Assembly: GCA_021811865.1 (NCBI GenBank)
Contig: JAKAQB010000007.1
Span: 31,817 to 89,117 of the forward strand
From: Actinomycetes bacterium
Lineage (GTDB): Bacteria; Actinomycetota; Acidimicrobiia; Acidimicrobiales; Palsa-688
Direction: 5' to 3'
Length of the DNA: 57,301 nt
Shown: in pieces, positions 52,827-57,301 of the stretch
Layout of the letters: the number at the start of each line of letters is the position of its first letter
Position numbering within the stretch: the stretch's first letter is position 1
Notes under the pieces: model-generated
Databases searched by the model: none
The model's input: the letters and a program-made list of their open reading frames with translations, nothing else
What the model was told of the DNA's origin: nothing
Position numbers and translations under genes: made by a program

Positions 52827-54602
52827 TCAGAGGTACTGACCGGTGGTGACCCGCTCGATGGCCCTGCCGCCGGTGGTCTCGTCGCCCTGGGAGGTGACGG
52901 TGCGGATGTAGACGATCCGCTCCCCTTTCTTGCCGGAGATCTTCGCCCAGTCGTCGGGGTTGGTGGTGTTCGGGAGGTCCTCGTGCTCCTTGTACTCCTG
53001 CTTGATTGAGTCGATCAGGTCCTGGGTCCGGATGCCCCGGTCCCCACCGGCGATCGTCCGCTTGATCGCCAGCTTCTTGGCGCGCCGGACGATGTTCTCG
53101 ATCATGGCGCCGGAGGCGAAGTCCTTGTAGTACATCGTCTCCTTGTCGCCGTTCTGGTAGGTGACCTCGAGGAACTGGTTGTCCTCGTCGTCGCGGTACA
53201 TCTCGCTCACCGTCCGCTCGATCATCGCCCGGACGGCCTTGTCGCGGTCATCGCCGCCGAGGGCGGCGACCTCCTCGTCGGCGAGGGGGAGGTCGGCGGT
53301 GAGGTAGCGGGCGAAGATGGAGGCGGCCGCCTCGGCGTCGGGCCGCTCGATCTTGATCTTCACGTCGAGCCGGCCGGGCCGCAGGATGGCAGGGTCGATC
53401 AGGTCCTCCCGGTTGGAGGCGCCGATCACGATCACGTTCTTGAGGGTCTCCACCCCGTCGATCTCGGCGAGCAGCTGCGGCACGATCGTCGACTCCATGT
53501 CCGAGGAGATGCCCGTGCCGCGGGTGCGGAACAGCGAGTCCATCTCGTCGAAGAAGACGATGACCGGCACCCCTTCCTCGCTCTTCTCCCGGGCCCGCTG
53601 GAACACGAGGCGGATCTGGCGCTCCGTCTCCCCCACGTACTTGTTGAGCAGCTCCGGGCCCTTGATGTTGAGGAAGTAGGAGCAGGCGTTGCGGTCCCCG
53701 GACGCCTCGGCCACCTTCTTGGCCAGGGAGTTGGCGACCGCCTTGGCGATCAGCGTCTTGCCGCACCCGGGCGGGCCGTAGAGCAGGATGCCCTTGGGCG
53801 CCGGCAGCTTGTGCTCGACGAAGAGGTCACGATGCAGGAACGGCAGCTCCACCGCGTCGGTGATCGCCTCGATCTGGGTGTCGAGGCCGCCGACGTCCTC
53901 GTAGGAGATGTCGGGCACCTCCTCCAGGATCAGGTCCTCCACCTCCGGGCGGGGCAGCTTCTCGAGCAGCAGCCCGGTGCGGGAGTCCATGAGCACCGAG
54001 TCGCCGGCGCGGAGACGGACGGCGCGCAGGTCCTCGCACAGCTCGACGACTCGCTCCTCGTCGGCGCGTCCGACGATCATGGCCCTGCCGTCGTCGAGGC
54101 GCTCCTTCAGCGTGACAACCTCCCCCGAGACCTCCGCCGAGCGGGCGAGCACCACGTTGAGCGACTCGTTTAGGACCACCTCCTGGCCCCGGCGCAGCGG
54201 CGTGGCGCCGTCGCCGTCGACCAGCTCGGGATGCACGGCAACGCGCATCTTGCGGCCCCCGGAGAACACGTCGACGGTGCCGTCGTCGTTGTGGCCGAGG
54301 AACGTCCCGTACGCCGACGGCGGCTGCGTCAGCTTGTCGACCTCCTCCCGGAGGGCGGCTATGTGCTCGCGCGCCTCCCTCAGGGTGAAGGTCAGCCGCT
54401 CGTTCTGGGAGATGGCCTGCTGGAGCTGGCCCTTGGTCTCGAGGAGCTTCTCCTCGAGGGTCCGGACGCGCTTGGGCGCGTCCTGCATCCTCCGCCGCAG
54501 GGTCTCGACCTCTTCCTCGAGCGTGCGGGCGTAGTCGCGCAGCTCGCTCAGCTCGAGGTCCCGGGTGGGGGGGTCGTACCCGTCGGACTGGGTCACGGAC
54601 AC
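52827..54602 (-). CDS. arc: Proteasome-associated AAA ATPase (Arc/Mpa)
   Basis: 591 aa. It has an N-terminal coiled coil (about 15-75) that binds Pup, then two OB domains and an AAA domain with Walker [19 protein letters not shown], Walker [18 protein letters not shown] and ATNRED-like [20 protein letters not shown]. The C-terminus is GQYL, the motif that docks into PrcA. It unfolds pupylated proteins. GTG 54602 has GGAG 8 nt upstream. Confidence 0.96.
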   Translation of the reverse strand: MSVTQSDGYDPPTRDLELSELRDYARTLEEEVETLRRRMQDAPKRVRTLEEKLLETKGQLQQAISQNERLTFTLREAREHIAALREEVDKLTQPPSAYGTFLGHNDDGTVDVFSGGRKMRVAVHPELVDGDGATPLRRGQEVVLNESLNVVLARSAEVSGEVVTLKERLDDGRAMIVGRADEERVVELCEDLRAVRLRAGDSVLMDSRTGLLLEKLPRPEVEDLILEEVPDISYEDVGGLDTQIEAITDAVELPFLHRDLFVEHKLPAPKGILLYGPPGCGKTLIAKAVANSLAKKVAEASGDRNACSYFLNIKGPELLNKYVGETERQIRLVFQRAREKSEEGVPVIVFFDEMDSLFRTRGTGISSDMESTIVPQLLAEIDGVETLKNVIVIGASNREDLIDPAILRPGRLDVKIKIERPDAEAAASIFARYLTADLPLADEEVAALGGDDRDKAVRAMIERTVSEMYRDDEDNQFLEVTYQNGDKETMYYKDFASGAMIENIVRRAKKLAIKRTIAGGDRGIRTQDLIDSIKQEYKEHEDLPNTTNPDDWAKISGKKGERIVYIRTVTSQGDETTGGRAIERVTTGQYL

Positions 54603-54834
54603 CGCCTCCTCTCCTTCGTCGGAGCGCTCGCCGCGCGCCCGGCGGGGTGATACCCGCCTATCGCGCCGCACCGGTCGCTCATGAGCGGACCCTACTCCCG
54701 CCGCTCCCCCAACAGCGTGAGGCTCGGCCAGGTTTCTCCAGCGTTGGCCGCGTCTATTGGGCGGTGCCACTAGGATGGAGGATCGTGCCCGACCCACCGC
54801 GCCCGCCGGCCGGTCTCGACAAGCGAAGGAACCC

Positions 54835-55068
54835 ATGAAGGTCTGGATCGATCAGGATCTCTGCACCGGCGACGGTCTCTGCGAGGAGATCGCGCCAGCG
54901 GTCTTCACGCTGCTCGACGACGGGCTCTCCTACGTCAAGGAGGGCGACAAGGTGTTCGACGACCCCGGTGGCCACGACGGGCTGGCCGCCGTGCCCGACG
55001 GCATGGAGGACGCCGTCCGGGAGGCCGTCGAGGAGTGCCCCGGGGAGTGCATCTTCATCGAGGAGTGA
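54835..55068 (+). CDS. Ferredoxin, [3Fe-4S]/[4Fe-4S] single-cluster type
   Basis: 77 aa. The cysteines are C10 and C16 in [16 protein letters not shown] and C68 in [12 protein letters not shown], plus C72. The CX5C...CP pattern fits the actinobacterial [3Fe-4S] ferredoxins that feed P450s; the extra C72 is not usual. A TAGGAT box at 54771-54776 and AAGGA 4 nt before ATG 54835 mark the start. No P450 or reductase is nearby. Confidence 0.85.
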   Translation: MKVWIDQDLCTGDGLCEEIAPAVFTLLDDGLSYVKEGDKVFDDPGGHDGLAAVPDGMEDAVREAVEECPGECIFIEE

Positions 55069-55082
55069 GCCCGCAGGCGGGC
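55069..55082. terminator. Short hairpin after the ferredoxin gene
   Basis: GCCCG, 4-nt loop, CGGGC begins right after the ferredoxin stop and ends 1 bp before the convergent marP stop. Small, so a weak terminator at best. Confidence 0.4.
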
Positions 55083-55083
55083 A

Positions 55084-56259
55084 TCAGCCCGTCAGGCAGG
55101 CGCGGGTCGACACGGCCCCGCCACGGGGGGCGCTGAGGTCGGGGGTGACCTCGGCGGTGGTGAGGGCGTAGGCGGTGCCAGACTGGCCGACGGCGATGGC
55201 GAAGGCGACACCGACGACCTGCCCGGCCGGATCGACGAGCGGCCCGCCAGAGTCGCCGGGGGCCAGGTAGGCGCCCAGGACGTAGACGTCCCGGCTGGTC
55301 CGGTGCGTGTCGTAGAGGTCCTCCCCGACGGCCGTGATCTCCTGGGCCACCGAGTACGGCTGGACGGCCATGGCGGCCTGACCGCCCGGATGGCCGAGGA
55401 CGTCGCCGTCCCGCCCGACGGCGGTGCGCGCGAGGGGCAGTGGCCGCTCGCCGAGGCCGGGGACGCTGAGCAGCGCCACGTCCCGCCTCGGGTCGTAGAG
55501 CACCACCCGCGCCGCCAGGACGCGGCCCGAGGGCAGGATGACCTCCGTCTCGCCCGGGGGTTCACCGGCGACGACGTGGGCGTTGGTGAGCACCAGGTCG
55601 GTGCCGACGGCGAAGCCGCTGCCGTCCTGGATCCGGTTGCACGCCTGCCCTTCGACCTTCACGGTCGACGCCTCCACCCGGGCGAGGACCGCCGGCGGGA
55701 GCGGGCTGGCCGCCGGGGGGGGCGTCACCCGGCCGCCTGCGTGCAGGGACGAGAACACCTGCGGCAGCCCGTCGCCGGCGACGAGGCGGCGGAGGGCTTC
55801 GACGGTGTTGGGCGGGGGGGGCAAGGCGCCACTCACCCACCGGGCGATGGCGGAGCCGCGCGTGACCGAGGCAGGCCAGCCGGCGACCGACGCCATCGAC
55901 GGCAGCAGCAGCCACAGGGCGACGACGACCCCGAGGACCCCGACGGCACCCCCGACCACCCGGTCGAGGGTGCGCAGCGGTCCGAGCGGCAGCACGCCGT
56001 GCAGCCGGGAGCCGAGGATCATCCCGACGGCTTGGCCGGCGAACGCCGCCCCGATCAGCACGGCGGCGGCCACCGCGAGCCTGGCCCCGGCGCTCGACAC
56101 CGAGACGGCCGCGATGACCCGTGGCAGGTAGCGGGCGGCAAGGTAGACGCCGGCCGCCAGGCCTACCCACGACAGCGCCCGGGCGAGGAATCCGAGGCGG
56201 TACCCGCCTACGCCGGCGACGATGGCGGCCAGGATGACGACGCCGTCAAAGACGTCCAT
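55084..56259 (-). CDS. marP: Membrane serine protease MarP-like
   Basis: 391 aa. Four N-terminal helices of CvpA type (MDVFDGVVILAAIVAGVGGY onward) are followed by an extracytoplasmic trypsin-like domain with His228 in LVLTNAHVVAG, Asp260 in YDPRRDVALLSVPG and Ser337 in APGDSGGPLVDPAG. C207 and C388 match the disulfide that controls MarP. In mycobacteria MarP protects against acid stress. Its start overlaps trmI by 14 bp. Confidence 0.9.
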   Translation of the reverse strand: MDVFDGVVILAAIVAGVGGYRLGFLARALSWVGLAAGVYLAARYLPRVIAAVSVSSAGARLAVAAAVLIGAAFAGQAVGMILGSRLHGVLPLGPLRTLDRVVGGAVGVLGVVVALWLLLPSMASVAGWPASVTRGSAIARWVSGALPPPPNTVEALRRLVAGDGLPQVFSSLHAGGRVTPPPAASPLPPAVLARVEASTVKVEGQACNRIQDGSGFAVGTDLVLTNAHVVAGEPPGETEVILPSGRVLAARVVLYDPRRDVALLSVPGLGERPLPLARTAVGRDGDVLGHPGGQAAMAVQPYSVAQEITAVGEDLYDTHRTSRDVYVLGAYLAPGDSGGPLVDPAGQVVGVAFAIAVGQSGTAYALTTAEVTPDLSAPRGGAVSTRACLTG

Positions 56260-57148
56260 CGCACCCCGCCCCGCCGTCGGGGTCGCCGGGGCCGGCGTCG
56301 CCGTCGTCCTCGCCGGCGGGCTCGTCGCCCGGTGCCACCGGCTCGCCGGCGTCACCCACAGGCGGCGCCGCCGGCTCCTCAAGGAGGCGGGCGGAGGTGA
56401 GGAAACCGGTGTGGGCGACCATGCGGTGGTCGGGGCGCACCGACGGGCCTTCCACGTGCCAGCCGCGCTGGAGCACCTCCACGGTGCCGGCCAGGGCGAA
56501 CGCCGAGCGCTCGAGCGCCGCCCGCAACGCCGCCACCTGCAGGATCGTCGGCAGGTAGGCGACGAGGATCCCGCCCGGTCGGAGGGCAGCCTCGGCGTGG
56601 CTCACCACCCGCCACGGCTCGGGGAGGTCGAGCACCACCCGGTCGAGGCCGGCGGCGTCGACGCCCTCATAGACGTCGCGCACCTCGACGTGGTAGCGCT
56701 CCAGGGCCGCCGCGCCGAGGAAGCCGGCGACGTTGGAACGGGCTCGCTGGGCGAAGTCGGGGCGCAGCTCGTAGCCGGTGATCTCGGCGCCGGCACGCAG
56801 CAACGCCATCGACAGCGCCCCCGAACCGAGCCCGGACTCCAAGATCCGCGCCCCGGGGAACACGTCAGCGAGCAGCAGGAGCGGGCCGAGGTCCTTGGGA
56901 TAGATGACCTGGGCGCCGCGGGGCATCTTGAGCACCACGTCCGACAGGGTCGGCCGGAAGACCGTGTAGCGGGAGCCGCGCGCCGAGCGCACGACGCGAC
57001 CCTCCTCCCCGCCGATGATCGAGTCGTGCGCGACCGGCCCGGCGTGGGTGTGGAACTCGGCACCCGCCGAGAGGGTGACCAGGTAGCGGCGACCCTTGGC
57101 GTCGACGAGCAGGACCCGCTCCCCCGGGCGGAGCGGCCCTCGGTTCAC
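56246..57148 (-). CDS. trmI: tRNA (adenine-N1-)-methyltransferase TrmI
   Basis: 300 aa. Actinobacterial TrmI makes m1A58 in the T loop. The N-terminal beta domain is followed by the SAM site GARILESGLGSGALSMALLR, the adenine-specific region GLDRVVLDLPEPWRVVSHAE and the RPDHRMVAHTGFLTSAR tail. A Glu/Asp/Gly/Pro-rich C-terminal extension is not family-like. GTG 57148 overlaps the preceding stop (GTGA). The mycobacterial homolog also lies by the proteasome cluster. Confidence 0.93.
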   Translation of the reverse strand: MNRGPLRPGERVLLVDAKGRRYLVTLSAGAEFHTHAGPVAHDSIIGGEEGRVVRSARGSRYTVFRPTLSDVVLKMPRGAQVIYPKDLGPLLLLADVFPGARILESGLGSGALSMALLRAGAEITGYELRPDFAQRARSNVAGFLGAAALERYHVEVRDVYEGVDAAGLDRVVLDLPEPWRVVSHAEAALRPGGILVAYLPTILQVAALRAALERSAFALAGTVEVLQRGWHVEGPSVRPDHRMVAHTGFLTSARLLEEPAAPPVGDAGEPVAPGDEPAGEDDGDAGPGDPDGGAGCDGRL

Positions 57149-57301
57149 CGGCGGGCCGCCTGGACGAGCCGGCAGAAGGCGCAGACGTCGGCCACGGTCG
57201 GCGAACCGCAGCCCGGGCAGGGGTGCATGCCCTCTCGCTCCGCCTCGGCTGCGGGAGCGACGAGCGGCGCGATCTGCTCGAGGAACCCGAAGTAGAACGC
57301 C
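57145..57301 (-). CDS. Probable TtuA/TtcA-family tRNA thiolation protein, C-terminal end
   Basis: About 51 residues read from the right edge to a stop overlapping trmI. They run AFYFGFLEQIAPLVAPAAEA and end with the zinc-finger pattern CPGCGSPT...VCAFCRLV. A CX2CG-X-P-T ... CX2C-X-L pattern near the C-terminus is typical of TtuA/Ncs6-type tRNA 2-thiolation ATPases, which need Zn or Fe-S there. The catalytic PP-loop is outside the window, so this assignment is tentative; another zinc-ribbon protein is possible. Confidence 0.5.
   Translation of the reverse strand, partial: AFYFGFLEQIAPLVAPAAEAEREGMHPCPGCGSPTVADVCAFCRLVQAARR

Overview
This is a high-GC chromosomal segment of an actinobacterium. 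A complete Pup-proteasome locus (dop, pup, prcB, prcA, arc/mpa, pafA, pafB, pafC), followed by tatB, tatC and helY, together with a second block pgsA ... gcvH-garA-ftsR-DUF151-merR, is the arrangement known from Mycobacterium. Single-gene features (DUF512 protein beside der, two-domain ThyX-like protein, DUF8129, DUF4193, Pup ending in Glu) fit a deep-branching class such as Acidimicrobiia better than Mycobacteriales. That placement is inference. Many genes are leaderless: a TANNNT -10 box lies 6-10 nt before an ATG or GTG, and I used this to choose several starts.

Layout. 1-2.1 kb: the N-terminus of an AbiEi-like protein running off the left edge, then about 750 bp without a gene that holds two copies of a 65-bp inverted-repeat element, then ispH. 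2.2-6.5 kb: a PDZ/radical-SAM-like DUF512 protein overlapping der, a SpoIIE-type phosphatase and a small zinc-ribbon membrane protein. 6.5-12.8 kb: a DadA-like oxidase, a decayed histidine phosphatase, a dynamin-like GTPase, an MFS transporter and a frameshifted MutS-family ATPase. 12.9-16.9 kb: a four-gene tungstate/molybdate ABC operon ending in an HTH/periplasmic-binding-like regulator. 17-22 kb: tRNA-Pro(GGG), a 43-aa ORF, nfuA-mtnA, a DUF4333-like protein, a DHA2-type MFS/MerR operon with a palindromic operator, and an RDD protein.

22.1-28.7 kb: CDP-alcohol phosphatidyltransferase overlapping a sugar-nucleotide pyrophosphorylase/mutase fusion, then gcvH, a GarA-like FHA protein, FtsR, a DUF151 nuclease-like protein, a third copy of the 65-bp element, and a MerR regulator. 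28.7-38.4 kb: a RodZ-C-terminal-like protein, plsY-degV, a tyrosine recombinase next to the fourth (inverted) 65-bp element with 29-bp tandem repeats, small zinc-binding and basic proteins, an alpha/beta hydrolase, a Gly-rich protein, Nudix/GNAT/DUF8129 genes and an acidic DUF4193 protein.

38.8-57.3 kb: two-domain ThyX-like protein, helY, tatC-tatB, a zinc-ribbon protein, signal peptidase I, pafC-pafB-pafA, a DUF2007 protein, prcA-prcB-pup-dop, arc, a ferredoxin, marP, trmI and the C-terminus of a probable TtuA/TtcA-family protein at the right edge. Together these genes tag proteins with Pup (PafA), remove the tag (Dop), unfold (Arc) and degrade (PrcBA) substrates, while PafBC would control a DNA-damage response. 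The most unusual feature is the family of four 65-bp elements: invariant length, conserved ends and centre, variable arms.
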